Shown here piece by piece: positions 23,309-32,233 of a stretch of 64,000 nucleotides of DNA (positions are counted from its first letter, which is position 1; every line of letters begins with the position of its first letter). Source of the stretch: Streptomyces glaucescens. GTDB lineage: Bacteria > Actinomycetota > Actinomycetes > Streptomycetales > Streptomycetaceae. A program made the position numbers and the translations under genes. A model generated the notes under the pieces. The model searched no databases and was not told where the DNA came from. It saw only the letters and a list, made by a program, of their open reading frames with translations. The stretch lies in contig NZ_CP009438.1 of NCBI RefSeq assembly GCF_000761215.1, positions 3,985,001 to 4,049,000 on the forward strand. Direction: 5' to 3'.

Positions 23309-24754
23309 GTGACGACGATGACGGAAGCGTCCGTACGCGAGTTCAAGATGCCGGACGTGGGCGAGGGCCTGACCGAGGCCGAGATCCTCAAGTGGTACGT
23401 CCAGCCCGGCGACACGGTCACCGACGGCCAGATCGTCTGCGAGGTGGAGACGGCCAAGGCCGCCGTCGAGCTGCCCATCCCGTACGACGGCGTGGTGCGC
23501 GCCCTGCACTTCCCCGAGGGCACGACGGTCGACGTGGGCACGTCGATCATCGCGGTCGAGGTGGGCGGCGCCCCCGGCAGCGAGCCGCAGGCACCCCAGG
23601 CGACCCAGGCACCGCAGGCCGCCGGCGCCCCGCAGGCGCCCGCGGCGGAGGAGGCCGAGCCGCAGGGCCGCCAGCCGGTGTTGGTCGGCTACGGCGTGGC
23701 CGCCACGTCCACCAAGCGCCGCCCCCGCAAGGGCGCCGGGACGCCGGCCCAGCCGGCCGCGACGGCCGTCCAGGCGGAGCTGAACGGCCACGCCCCGCAG
23801 GCCGCCGCGCCCGCCCCGGCGCAGCCCGCCGCCTCGCAGCAGCGCCCGCTGGCCAAGCCGCCGGTGCGCAAGCTGGCCAAGGACCTGGGCGTCGACCTGG
23901 CCACGGTCACCCCGACCGGCCCGGACGGCATCATCACCCGCGAGGACGTGCACGCGGCGGCGGCGCCGCAGGCTCCGGCCGCCGTCCCGGCCCCCGCCGC
24001 CGCCCCGGCAGCCCCCCAGGCCGCCGCGGCCCCCGCCGCCGGATCCGACGCGGCGCGCGAGACCCGGATCCCGGTCAAGGGCGTCCGCAAGGCCACGGCC
24101 GCGGCGATGGTCGGCTCGGCGTTCACCGCGCCGCACGTCACGGAGTTCGTGACGGTGGACGTCACGCGCACCATGAAGCTGGTGGAGGAGCTGAAGCAGG
24201 ACAAGGAGTTCAGCGGTCTGCGGGTGAACCCGCTGCTGCTGATCGCCAAGGCGCTGCTGGTCGCCGTCCGGCGCAACCCGGACATCAACGCGTCCTGGGA
24301 CGAGGCGGCCCAGGAGATCGTGGTCAAGCACTACGTCAACCTGGGCATCGCGGCGGCCACCCCGCGCGGCCTGATCGTGCCGAACATCAAGGACGCGCAC
24401 ACCAAGACCCTGCCGGAGCTGGCCGAGTCGCTGGGCGAGCTGGTCGGCACGGCACGCGAGGGCAGGACGTCCCCGGCGGCCATGCAGGGCGGCACGATCA
24501 CCATCACCAATGTCGGCGTCTTCGGCGTCGACACCGGCACGCCGATCCTCAACCCCGGCGAGTCCGCGATCCTCGCGGTGGGCGCGATCAAGCTCCAGCC
24601 GTGGGTGCACAAGGGAAAGGTGAAGCCCCGTCAGGTCACCACGCTGGCGCTTTCCTTCGACCACCGCCTGGTCGACGGCGAGCTGGGCTCCAAGGTGCTG
24701 GCCGACGTGGCGGCCGTCCTGGAGCAGCCCAAGCGGCTGATCACCTGGGCGTGA
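23309..24754 (+). CDS. bkdC1: Branched-chain 2-oxo acid dehydrogenase E2 (first paralogue)
   Basis: A 481-residue E2. The lipoyl domain has its modified lysine at ~50 (CEVETAKAAVELP). An Ala/Pro/Gln-rich linker follows, then the subunit-binding domain at PPVRKLAKDLGVDLATV, a second Ala/Pro linker, and the acyltransferase domain with DHRLVDG (His ~452, Asp ~456). I chose the GTG at 23309 because GAGGAGAGG precedes it; the ATG at 23318 is possible. As in the other operon no E3 gene follows. The linkers are richer in Gln-Ala-Pro than those of BkdC2, so the two E2 cores differ most in their swinging arms. Confidence 0.93.
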   Translation: MTTMTEASVREFKMPDVGEGLTEAEILKWYVQPGDTVTDGQIVCEVETAKAAVELPIPYDGVVRALHFPEGTTVDVGTSIIAVEVGGAPGSEPQAPQATQAPQAAGAPQAPAAEEAEPQGRQPVLVGYGVAATSTKRRPRKGAGTPAQPAATAVQAELNGHAPQAAAPAPAQPAASQQRPLAKPPVRKLAKDLGVDLATVTPTGPDGIITREDVHAAAAPQAPAAVPAPAAAPAAPQAAAAPAAGSDAARETRIPVKGVRKATAAAMVGSAFTAPHVTEFVTVDVTRTMKLVEELKQDKEFSGLRVNPLLLIAKALLVAVRRNPDINASWDEAAQEIVVKHYVNLGIAAATPRGLIVPNIKDAHTKTLPELAESLGELVGTAREGRTSPAAMQGGTITITNVGVFGVDTGTPILNPGESAILAVGAIKLQPWVHKGKVKPRQVTTLALSFDHRLVDGELGSKVLADVAAVLEQPKRLITWA

Positions 24755-24776
24755 GCCGGTAGCGGCACATGAGGAA

Positions 24777-24807
24777 GGGGCCCGTCGCCGGGGAGGCGGC
24801 GGGCCCC
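24777..24807. terminator. Terminator after the first bkd operon
   Basis: GGGGCCCGTCGCC at 24777-24789 pairs with GGCGGCGGGCCCC at 24795-24807 (13 pairs, one G-U type). It lies between the bkdC1 stop and the stop of the convergent DD-peptidase gene. Confidence 0.88.
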
Positions 24808-24834
24808 TGTGCCGTGCGTGCGGCGCCGGGCGCG

Positions 24835-25731
24835 TCAGCTGATGCGGGCGTAGCCGTAGTTGATCAGCTTCTTCACGTCGGCGGTGCGGTAGGCCTCCGA
24901 CGAGGAGGACAGGACGGTGCCCATCACCTGCTCGCCGTTGAGCGTGGCGGCGAAGACCAGGCAGTACTTGGCCTCGGGACCGGAGCCGGTCTTGATGCCG
25001 AGCGTGCCGTTCCAGCCGAGCAGCGTGTTGGTGTTGGCCCAGGGCGCCATCGTCCGGATGGCCCCGGTCTTGGTGATCGTCTTGGCCGTGTACGACTTCG
25101 TCTTCACCACGGCCCGGAACGTGCTGCTCTTCATCGTGCTGCGCGCGAGCTTCGTCAGGTCGCGCGGCGTCGAGTAGTTGGAGCCGTTGCTGATGCCGTC
25201 GAACGAGTCGAAGTGCGTGTTGGTCATGCCCAGGCTCTTGGCCATGGTGTTCATCTTGCCGATGAAGTTGGCGGTGCGGGCCTTGACCGAGGTGCCGGTG
25301 CCGAACTTGTCGGCGAGGGCCATCGCGGCGTCGCAGCCGGACGGCAGCATCATGCCGTAGAGGAGCTGACGGACGGTGACCTTGTCACCGACGATCAGGC
25401 GCGCCGACGAGGCGCCCTTGGAGACGATGTAGTCGCTGATCTCCTTCCGGATCGTCACCTTGGTGTCCAGGTTCAGGTTCGGCTGCGAGAGCACGACCTT
25501 GGCGGTCATGATCTTCGTGGTGGAGGCCGTGAGCCGCTTGGTGTCGCCGGACTTCGTGTACAGGGTCGCGCCGGTCGCGCCGTTCATCACGAAGGCGCCC
25601 TTGGCGGTGACGGTGGGCACCGTGAGGGCCTGCGCGGGGGCGGCGACGACCGCACCCGTGGTGATCATGGCGCCGGTGGCGAGCCCGACCGTGATGGCTC
25701 TGCGGACCCGAACGCCCGAAATGCTGCTCAT
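24835..25731 (-). CDS. D-alanyl-D-alanine peptidase/transpeptidase of the Streptomyces K15 type
   Basis: A 298-residue secreted serine peptidase (family S11, low-molecular-mass penicillin-binding protein). The signal peptide spans ~1-36 with hydrophobic core AITVGLATGAMITTGAVVAA and cleavage after PAQA. Catalytic motifs are STTK (Ser70, Lys73), SGC (131-133) and KTG (247-249). The well-studied Streptomyces K15 DD-transpeptidase has the same unusual Ser-Gly-Cys in place of SxN, with the same 61-residue spacing from the nucleophile. It trims or cross-links peptidoglycan stem peptides outside the membrane. The ATG at 25731 is preferred; a TTG directly before it is less likely. The ribosome site is weak. 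Confidence 0.92.
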   Translation of the reverse strand: MSSISGVRVRRAITVGLATGAMITTGAVVAAPAQALTVPTVTAKGAFVMNGATGATLYTKSGDTKRLTASTTKIMTAKVVLSQPNLNLDTKVTIRKEISDYIVSKGASSARLIVGDKVTVRQLLYGMMLPSGCDAAMALADKFGTGTSVKARTANFIGKMNTMAKSLGMTNTHFDSFDGISNGSNYSTPRDLTKLARSTMKSSTFRAVVKTKSYTAKTITKTGAIRTMAPWANTNTLLGWNGTLGIKTGSGPEAKYCLVFAATLNGEQVMGTVLSSSSEAYRTADVKKLINYGYARIS

Positions 25732-25977
25732 CAAGAGAAATACCCCGAACTAATCGATAAGTCCCGTTTGTTGTGGCCGAGTTGAGAGGGGGCGCAACAG
25801 GGCCGCACAGGTGAGACAGCTGGGGGCGGGGAATGGTTGTACCGCGAATCCCGGGGCATTCGGCCGGTGTTCCGGCCGGCCTCCCGGCGGTGTTCCGTCC
25901 GCCGTTCCGGCCGGTGTCCCGGGTCCGCATCCTGGACGGCCGCCCCCATGCGTACGTGATGTATCTATCCTGTCGGC

Positions 25978-26631
25978 ATGACCTTGGCAGCCGTGAAGCA
26001 ACCGCCCGCCGCCGACCGCGTCTACACCCACGTCAAACAAGGGGTCCTGGACCGCCGCTACGAGGGCGGAACGCTCCTCACCGAGGGCGAGCTGGCCGAG
26101 GCCGTGGGGGTCTCGCGCACCCCCGTGCGCGAGGCACTGCTGCGGCTGGAGGCCGAGGGACTGCTCAAGCTGTACCCGAAGAAGGGCGCCCTGGTGCTGC
26201 CGGTCTCCGCGCAGGAGATCGCCGACGTCGTCGAGACCCGTCTGCTGGTCGAGGAGCACGCCGCCCGCAAGGCCGTCCCCGCCCCGCCCGCGCTGATCAC
26301 CCGCCTGGAGGAGCTGCTCGCCCAGCAGCGGGAGCAGGCCGCCGCCGGGGACCTGGCCGCCGTCGCGGTCACCGACCGCTGCTTCCACGCCGAGATCGTC
26401 CGCAGCGGCGGCAACGGCATCCTCTCCCGCCTCTACGACCAGCTCCGCGACCGCCAGCTGCGGATGGGCGTCGCCGTGATGCACTCCCACCCCGACCGCA
26501 TCGCCAAGAACCTGGACGAGCACCACGAGATCCTGGACGCGCTGCGCTCAGGCGACGCCGAGGCCGCCGTCGCCGCCGTCCACCGGCACGTCGGCTGGTT
26601 CTCGCACCTGGCGCGGGGTGAGGTCCGGTGA
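25978..26631 (+). CDS. GntR-family regulator (FadR/FCD subgroup)
   Basis: A 217-residue regulator. The GntR winged helix spans ~12-75 (DRVYTHVKQGVLDRRYEGG, LAEAVGVSRTPVREALLRLEAEGLL). The FCD helical sensor follows (EIADVVETRLLVEEHAARKA, RCFHAEIVRSGGN, HHEILDALRSGDAEAAVAAV), with the Asp/His residues that often bind a metal and a carboxylate ligand. The GTG of the following MFS transporter overlaps the stop, so the regulator and transporter form one operon and the regulator probably controls it in response to the transported substrate. The ATG at 25978 has no clear ribosome site upstream. Confidence 0.9.
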   Translation: MTLAAVKQPPAADRVYTHVKQGVLDRRYEGGTLLTEGELAEAVGVSRTPVREALLRLEAEGLLKLYPKKGALVLPVSAQEIADVVETRLLVEEHAARKAVPAPPALITRLEELLAQQREQAAAGDLAAVAVTDRCFHAEIVRSGGNGILSRLYDQLRDRQLRMGVAVMHSHPDRIAKNLDEHHEILDALRSGDAEAAVAAVHRHVGWFSHLARGEVR

Positions 26632-27929
26632 GCGCGCCGTCGATATCCCTGCCCGGCGATCCACCCGGCGGCCGGCGGGCGGTCGCCGTGTGGTCGATCG
26701 GCGTCGCCGTCTACTTCGTCGCCGTCATCTTCCGCACCTCGCTGGGCGTCGCCGGCCTCGACGCCGCCGACCGCTTCCACGTGAACGCCTCCGCGCTGTC
26801 CACGTTCTCCATCCTCCAGCTCCTCGTGTACGCCGGGATGCAGATCCCCGTCGGCCTGCTGGTCGACCGGCTCGGCACCAGGAAGGTGCTGGCCATCGGG
26901 GTGGTCCTGTTCACGGCCGGCCAGCTCGGCTTCGCCTTCTCCCCGTCGTACGGCATGGCGCTCGCCTCGCGCGCCCTGCTGGGCTGCGGTGACGCGATGA
27001 CCTTCATCAGCGTGCTGCGGCTCGGCAGCCGCTGGTTCCCGGCCCGGCGCGGACCGCTGGTCGCACAGCTCGCCGGGCTCGCCGGCATGGCGGGCAACCT
27101 GGTGTCCACCCTGGTCCTCGCCCGGCTGCTGCACGGCATCGGCTGGACGCAGGCCTTCGCCGGCAGCGCCCTCGCCGGCGTGGTCGTCCTGGTCCTGCTG
27201 CTGCTCTTCCTGAAGGACCACCCCGAGGGCCACGAGCCGGAACCGGTCTCGCACCGGGGAACGGCCTACGTCCGGCGGCAGATCGCCGAGTCCTGGCGGG
27301 AGCCCGGCACCCGGCTCGGCCTGTGGGTGCACTTCACCACGCAGTTCCCCGCGATGGTGTTCCTGCTGCTGTGGGGCATGCCGTTCCTGGTCGAGGCGCA
27401 GGGCCTGAGCCGGGCCACCGCGGGTGAGCTGCTGACCCTGGTCGTGCTGTCCAACATGGCGATCGGCCTGGTCTACGGCCAGATCGTGGCCCGGCACCAC
27501 GGGGCGCGGCTGCCGCTCGCGCTCGGCACGATCGCGGCGACGGCGCTGCTGTGGGCGACCACGCTGGCCTGGCCCGGCGCGCGGGCGCCGATGTGGCTGC
27601 TGGTCGCGCTGTGCGCGGTGCTCGGCGCCTGCGGGCCCGCCTCCATGATCGGCTTCGATTTCGCCCGCCCGGCGAACCCGCCGGAGCGCCAGGGCACGGC
27701 GTCCGGCATCACCAACATGGGCGGGTTCGTCGCCTCGATGACGACCCTGTTCGCGGTCGGGGTGCTGCTGGACGCCACCGGGGACGACTACACCGTCGCC
27801 TTCTCCTCCGTCTTCCTGCTCCAGGCCCTCGGTGTCGGCCAGATCCTGCGGCTGCGCGGGCGGGCGGCGCGCCGGGAGCGGGAGCGGCTGGTGACGAGCC
27901 GGGTGGAGGCGGTGCACGTGCCGGCGTGA
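26628..27929 (+). CDS. MFS transporter
   Basis: A 433-residue major facilitator with about 12 hydrophobic segments. The loop 2-3 motif is VGLLVDRLGTRKVL, matching the MFS motif A (GxLaDrxGrkxxl). A central cytoplasmic loop near EGHEPEPVSHRGTAYVRRQIAE separates the two halves. It starts at a GTG that overlaps the GntR stop. The substrate is unknown; pairing with an FCD-type GntR suggests an organic acid or related carboxylate. The C-terminus is basic and cytoplasmic. The stop lies ten bases from the convergent methyltransferase stop. Confidence 0.88.
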   Translation: MSAPSISLPGDPPGGRRAVAVWSIGVAVYFVAVIFRTSLGVAGLDAADRFHVNASALSTFSILQLLVYAGMQIPVGLLVDRLGTRKVLAIGVVLFTAGQLGFAFSPSYGMALASRALLGCGDAMTFISVLRLGSRWFPARRGPLVAQLAGLAGMAGNLVSTLVLARLLHGIGWTQAFAGSALAGVVVLVLLLLFLKDHPEGHEPEPVSHRGTAYVRRQIAESWREPGTRLGLWVHFTTQFPAMVFLLLWGMPFLVEAQGLSRATAGELLTLVVLSNMAIGLVYGQIVARHHGARLPLALGTIAATALLWATTLAWPGARAPMWLLVALCAVLGACGPASMIGFDFARPANPPERQGTASGITNMGGFVASMTTLFAVGVLLDATGDDYTVAFSSVFLLQALGVGQILRLRGRAARRERERLVTSRVEAVHVPA

Positions 27930-27939
27930 ACCGGCAGCG

Positions 27940-28767
27940 TCAGCGCGCCACCGGGACCAGCGTGAGGTAGGCCAGGCCCAGCACCCCGCGGTAGTGCATC
28001 CACCGGGAGCGGTGCCGGTCGGCCCGCTCGCGGGTCCCGGCCGCCAGCGGATGTCCCGGATTGCGGGCCAGCCACACCTCCACGTCCGCCTGGTACGCCG
28101 ACTCGAACTCCTCCCACTCCTCCGTGCTCGCCGTCTCCGTCCACTCCGGACGGAACCCCGCCTCGACGGCCAGATCGAGCAGCGTCGCCAGGTCGGTGTG
28201 GTCGGCGGCGGTGGCGTGCGGCCACATCCCCGCGAGTTCGCCGGGCGCCGGGGTCCGCTGCCAGAATCCCTCGCCGAGCAGCACCCGCCCGTCGTCGGTG
28301 ACCAGGCCGCGCAGGGCGCGCAGGGCCCGCGGCAGGTGCTCGGGCGGCTCCACGGTGGTCAGGGCCTGGCTGGAGCCGACGCACAGCACCAGATCGGCGG
28401 GCCCGCGCCCGGTGTCCACGGCGGTCTCCTCGGCGAACGTCACCCGCTCGGCGAGCCCCCGTTCGCGCGCGGCGCGGCGGGCCCGGGCGAGGTCGTCACC
28501 GTCGAGGTCGACACCGGTGCCGGTGGCCCCGGGGACGGCGGCGAGGACGCGCAGCAGCAGCTCGGCCCAGCCGCAGCCGACGTCCAGGACGCTCGCCGGA
28601 GCGTTCGCGGCCAGCCGCCGTACGAGCGCGTCCGCCCGCCGCTCGGAGAGGGGGCCGTGGAAGACGAGCCGGGTCAGCCGTGGCGGACCCGCCACCGGGG
28701 GGACGGGGACCGCGGGGGAGGACGCCGCACCGGGCGAGGACGTATCGGGCGAGGGGGTATCGGGCAT
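27940..28767 (-). CDS. SAM-dependent methyltransferase, class I
   Basis: A 275-residue class I methyltransferase. Motif I is VLDVGCGWAELLLR, motif II region GTGVDLDGDDLARAR, and motif IV ADLVLCVGSSQAL. The ~30 N-terminal residues are Pro/Ser-rich and disordered. The C-terminus (WMHYRGVLGLAYLTLVPV) is hydrophobic. The acceptor cannot be deduced. It is transcribed toward the MFS gene and lies 70 bases downstream of the co-oriented isomerase-like gene. Confidence 0.85.
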   Translation of the reverse strand: MPDTPSPDTSSPGAASSPAVPVPPVAGPPRLTRLVFHGPLSERRADALVRRLAANAPASVLDVGCGWAELLLRVLAAVPGATGTGVDLDGDDLARARRAARERGLAERVTFAEETAVDTGRGPADLVLCVGSSQALTTVEPPEHLPRALRALRGLVTDDGRVLLGEGFWQRTPAPGELAGMWPHATAADHTDLATLLDLAVEAGFRPEWTETASTEEWEEFESAYQADVEVWLARNPGHPLAAGTRERADRHRSRWMHYRGVLGLAYLTLVPVAR

Positions 28768-28837
28768 GGCCCGGACGCTACGGTGCGCGGACGGCGACCG
28801 GTAGCGGATATCCGCCCGGCGGCACCGCGCACCCGCG

Positions 28838-29662
28838 CTACGGCGTCACCGCGAAGTGCCGCAGGATGGCCGCGGTCAGGTCCGGGTCCCCCTCCTGCTT
28901 CACCCGGTCCCCGGCCGCCGTCGGACTCACCCGGCCGCAGGCCAGCCGCACGTACGTCTCCCAGTCGAGGCTGAGGGTGGCCGCGGGGCCCAGCGCGGGG
29001 ACCGTCTCCAGGGTGCCGCGGCCCTGGATGTCGACGCGGACGGTGCGCAGGAACTCCACGGGCCCGTGCACGTCGAAGACGACCGCCGAGCTGCGCGGCG
29101 CCTGCGCCTTCACCGCGACCACGTCCGGCAGCGCGTCGAGCAGCACGTCGCGGGCGACGTGGGCGCCCGGCGAGTCCAGGTTGCCGGGGCGGCCGAGGGC
29201 GGTGCGCAGGTCCTGCTCGTGCACCCACACGTCGAACGCGTGCCGGCGCATCGACTCCTCCAGCGTCAGCTCCGTGCCGAGCGGGCCGCGCACCTTGGTC
29301 CCCGGATCGCGGGATTCGTTGCGCAGTTGCCGGTTGCGGCGGATGACCATGTATTCCAGCTCGGCGGTCATCTCCGGCGCCGTGTGGTGGCGGCGGACGT
29401 CGACCTGCATCTCCATGTACCGCTGGTGGTCGGTGGTCACGTGGAACAGGTCGCGCGGGAGGGTGTGGATGGGCCGCGGGTCGCCCAGCATCTCGGAGTC
29501 CAGGCCGATGACGTGGGACACGACGTCGCGCACCGACCAGGCCGGGCAGGGCGTGCGCCGGTTCCAGTCGGCCTCCACCAGGTGCTGCACCAGCTCGGAT
29601 ATCGCTTCGATGGAGTGGGTCCAGGCGTCGGCGTAGGGCTGGAGGGTGGGATGCAGACTCAC
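28838..29662 (-). CDS. Maleylpyruvate isomerase/mycothiol-dependent enzyme family protein (DinB-like fold)
   Basis: A 274-residue protein. The N-terminal helical bundle has the family start (WNRRTPCPAWSVRDVVSHVIGLD) including the His of the DinB/MDMPI metal site. Further ligands come near SMRRHAFDVWVHEQDLR. The C-terminal ~90 residues are an SCP2-like MDMPI_C region ending in GDPDLTAAILRHFAVTP. Such proteins use mycothiol in isomerisation or detoxification in actinobacteria; the substrate here is unknown. The ATG at 29662 opens a 205-base interval shared with the divergent amidase gene. Confidence 0.85.
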   Translation of the reverse strand: MSLHPTLQPYADAWTHSIEAISELVQHLVEADWNRRTPCPAWSVRDVVSHVIGLDSEMLGDPRPIHTLPRDLFHVTTDHQRYMEMQVDVRRHHTAPEMTAELEYMVIRRNRQLRNESRDPGTKVRGPLGTELTLEESMRRHAFDVWVHEQDLRTALGRPGNLDSPGAHVARDVLLDALPDVVAVKAQAPRSSAVVFDVHGPVEFLRTVRVDIQGRGTLETVPALGPAATLSLDWETYVRLACGRVSPTAAGDRVKQEGDPDLTAAILRHFAVTP

Positions 29663-29867
29663 GGAACGGGACCCCTCGGCGGTCGGTACACGGGCAGGTG
29701 GTGGCGGCGTTGCCAGTGGAAGGCGGTGGCTGACGGCGGGTGTCTTGCCCGCTAAGTTACGCTGCTGGAAGGCACCCCGGCAGGCCTTTCGTGTGACGAT
29801 CGTAGGCCGGAGTGGATACCGGTGTGGACGCTCGTGCGGACGGCTCGATGGCCAGGACGGTGGTACT

Positions 29868-30662
29868 GTGCGCGCCTCTCTGATTCAGATCGCCGTGGAC
29901 GAGGGCGAACCGGTCGAAACCCGGCGACGCCGGGTCTCCTCCCTGGTCCGTGAGCAGGCGGGGGCCGACCTGGTCGTCCTGCCGGAGCTCTGGACCACCG
30001 GGGCGTTCGCCTACGAGGATTTCGGCCGCGAGGCCGAGCCGCTGGACGGCCCGACGCACGAGGCGATGGCCAAGGCGGCGAGCGACACGGGCGTCTGGCT
30101 GCACGCGGGCTCCATCCCCGAACGGGACCCGGACGGCACCCTCTACAACACCTCCCTGGTCTTCTCCCCGGCCGGAGAACTGGCCGCCGCCTACCGCAAG
30201 ATCCACCGGTTCGGCTTCGACGAGGGCGAGGCCGTGCTGATGGGCGCGGGACGGCACCCGGTGACGGTCCGTCTGCCCGGGACGACCCTGGGCGTGGCCA
30301 CCTGCTACGACCTCCGTTTCCCCGAACTCTTCCGCCGGCTCGTGGACGCCGGCGCCGAGACCCTGGTCGTCCCCGCGGGCTGGCCGGAACGCCGCCGCTC
30401 CCACTGGACGCTCCTCGCCCGGGCCCGGGCGGTGGAGAACCAGGCCTTCGTCCTCGCCTGCGGAACGGCCGGGACCCACGCCGGAGTTCCCCAGGCCGGT
30501 CACTCGATCGTGGTCGATCCCTGGGGTGAGGTGCTGGCCGAGGCGGGCCCCGGCGAGCAGGTGCTCACCGTGGACTTCGACCCCGGCCGGGTCGCCGTGA
30601 CCCGGGATCAGTTCCCCGCGCTGAAGGACCGGGTGCTGGGCCTGGAGCCGCCGCGCCGCTGA
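29868..30662 (+). CDS. Carbon-nitrogen hydrolase (nitrilase superfamily, omega-amidase-like)
   Basis: A 264-residue amidase. The catalytic triad is visible: Glu in VVLPELWTT, Lys in YRKIHRFG and Cys in ATCYDLRFPE. Length and motif context resemble the Nit2/YafV branch, which hydrolyses 2-oxoglutaramate-type omega-amides for metabolite repair. The GTG at 29868 follows AGGACGG and begins the conserved sequence; no in-frame ATG is available. It is divergent from the mycothiol-isomerase-like gene. Confidence 0.9.
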   Translation: MRASLIQIAVDEGEPVETRRRRVSSLVREQAGADLVVLPELWTTGAFAYEDFGREAEPLDGPTHEAMAKAASDTGVWLHAGSIPERDPDGTLYNTSLVFSPAGELAAAYRKIHRFGFDEGEAVLMGAGRHPVTVRLPGTTLGVATCYDLRFPELFRRLVDAGAETLVVPAGWPERRRSHWTLLARARAVENQAFVLACGTAGTHAGVPQAGHSIVVDPWGEVLAEAGPGEQVLTVDFDPGRVAVTRDQFPALKDRVLGLEPPRR

Positions 30663-30688
30663 CCGCCCGCCGCCCGGGAGGGCCCCCG

Positions 30689-31183
30689 TCAGTCCTCCTC
30701 GCCCTCCCGCTCCGCCAGGTGGATGACGCACACCGCCACCGCGATCAGCAGCGCCGGATCCGCGTCCTCGCGGACCACGTCGACGCCGTAGGTCTCCCGC
30801 AGGTGCAGCCGGCGGCGCGAGACGACGGCGAGGAGCTCCCCGTCGTACTCGACGGCGAACTCCCGGTCCAGGATCCTGCCGCTGACGTCCAGTGCGGTGC
30901 CGTCGACCAGCGTCACCCGGTAGTGGTTGCGCAGCAGCGACAGCCGTTTGCGGCGGATGCTCGCCAGGGCTTCGCCGTCCCGCTCGATGAGCAGGGTGTC
31001 CCGCAGGGCGAGCATCTTCTCCCGGATGTCGATGAGCACCCGCCCCTCGGCATCCTTCAGCTCGAAGGTGTCCCGCAGCCGCATGGCCTTGCCGTCGACG
31101 AGGAACGCCTTGTCGCCGTGCTCGTCCTCGATCCAGTAGTCGTCGCCGAAGCCCAGCAGCCGGTCGCGCACGAGGTATCTCAT
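30689..31183 (-). CDS. LURP-one-related (Tubby-like fold) protein
   Basis: A 164-residue protein matching the LOR/DUF567 family: MRYLVRDRLLGFGDDYWIED, then DKAFLVDGKAMRLRDTF, IREKMLALRDTLLIE, YRVTLVDGTALDVSG and EFAVEYDGELLAVVSRR. The fold is a 12-stranded barrel around a central helix, related to phospholipid scramblases and Tubby. Bacterial roles are poorly known. The ATG overlaps the stop of the upstream AraC-type gene (ATGA), so the two are co-transcribed. The C-terminal helix is hydrophobic (ALLIAVAVCVIHLA), as in many family members. Confidence 0.88.
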   Translation of the reverse strand: MRYLVRDRLLGFGDDYWIEDEHGDKAFLVDGKAMRLRDTFELKDAEGRVLIDIREKMLALRDTLLIERDGEALASIRRKRLSLLRNHYRVTLVDGTALDVSGRILDREFAVEYDGELLAVVSRRRLHLRETYGVDVVREDADPALLIAVAVCVIHLAEREGEED

Positions 31184-32181
31184 GTCACCAGCGCTTCCCC
31201 GGCGGCCGTCCCGAAACGCCGCCGGTAGGCCGACGGGCTGAGCCCGGTCTCCCGGCGCAGCCGCGCCCGCAGGTTCGCCGCGGTGCCCAGGCCGCTGCGC
31301 GCGGCCACCACGTCCAGCCGTTCCTCCCCCCGCTCGATCAGCCGGCAGGCCAGCGCCACCCGCTCGCCCGTCAGCCACGCCAGCGGGGTGGTGCCGAGCT
31401 GGGCGCGGAACCGGCGGTGCAGGGTCGCCGGGGAGACCGCCGCGCGGGCCGCCAGGCCGGCCACCGTCAGGGGCTCCGCCAGCCGCTCCTGCGCCCACTC
31501 CAGCAGCGGCCCCAGCGACTCGTCCCGTACGTCCGGCACCGGCCGTTCCACGAACTGCCGCTGCCCGCCGTCGCGGTGGGCGGCGAACACCAGCCGCCGG
31601 GAGACCGCGTTGGCGATCTCGGCGCCGTGGTCCCGCCGCACCAGATGCAGGCCCAGGTCGAGCGCCGAGGCACTGCCGGAGGCGGTGAGGATGTCGCCGT
31701 CGTCCACGAAGAGCACGTCGGGCTCCAGCCGCACGCGCGGGAAACGGGCCCGGAACGACTCCGCCCACATCCAGTGGCAGGCGGCGGGCCGGCCGTCCAG
31801 CAGTCCGGCCTCCGCGAGCGTGAACGCGCCGGAGCAGAACCCGACCAGCCGCGCCCCGCGCGCGTGGGCGCGGCGGACGGCGTCCAGGACGACCCGGGCC
31901 CGCGGCACGTCGGTGTCCGGCCGGTTCGGCACGATCAGCGTGTCGCCCTCCGCCAGCGCGTCCACCGCGTCCAGCCCGGCGACCCCGGTGAGGGTGAAGA
32001 ACCCGTCGCGCATCCGGGTGTGCGGTGCGGCCGCGCACAGCCGGAAGTCGTACAGCTCACGTCCCAGCTCGGGACGGGGCAGTCCGAAGATCTCGATGGC
32101 GCAGCTCATCTCGAACGGGTTGGAGTTCTCGTCGACGACGAGTACCACGCGGGGCGGCGACTGAGAGGATCCTTGCGGCAT
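31180..32181 (-). CDS. GlxA-type regulator: DJ-1/PfpI domain plus AraC HTH
   Basis: A 333-residue protein. The N-terminal DJ-1/PfpI-like amidotransferase fold spans ~10-200, with the nucleophile-elbow region ARLVGFCSGAFTLAEAGLLDG. The C-terminal AraC domain spans ~225-325: LTVAGLAARAAVSPATLHRRF and VAARSGLGTAANLRARLRRETG. A Cys sits at the elbow as in the family, though these regulators are not known enzymes. It overlaps the LURP-one gene by four bases and is divergent from the cupin gene. Confidence 0.9.
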   Translation of the reverse strand: MPQGSSQSPPRVVLVVDENSNPFEMSCAIEIFGLPRPELGRELYDFRLCAAAPHTRMRDGFFTLTGVAGLDAVDALAEGDTLIVPNRPDTDVPRARVVLDAVRRAHARGARLVGFCSGAFTLAEAGLLDGRPAACHWMWAESFRARFPRVRLEPDVLFVDDGDILTASGSASALDLGLHLVRRDHGAEIANAVSRRLVFAAHRDGGQRQFVERPVPDVRDESLGPLLEWAQERLAEPLTVAGLAARAAVSPATLHRRFRAQLGTTPLAWLTGERVALACRLIERGEERLDVVAARSGLGTAANLRARLRRETGLSPSAYRRRFGTAAGEALVT

Positions 32182-32233
32182 GTGCGATTCCTAGCACTCG
32201 TGGCGCGGTACCGCCACGGCCCACGATGGCCGC

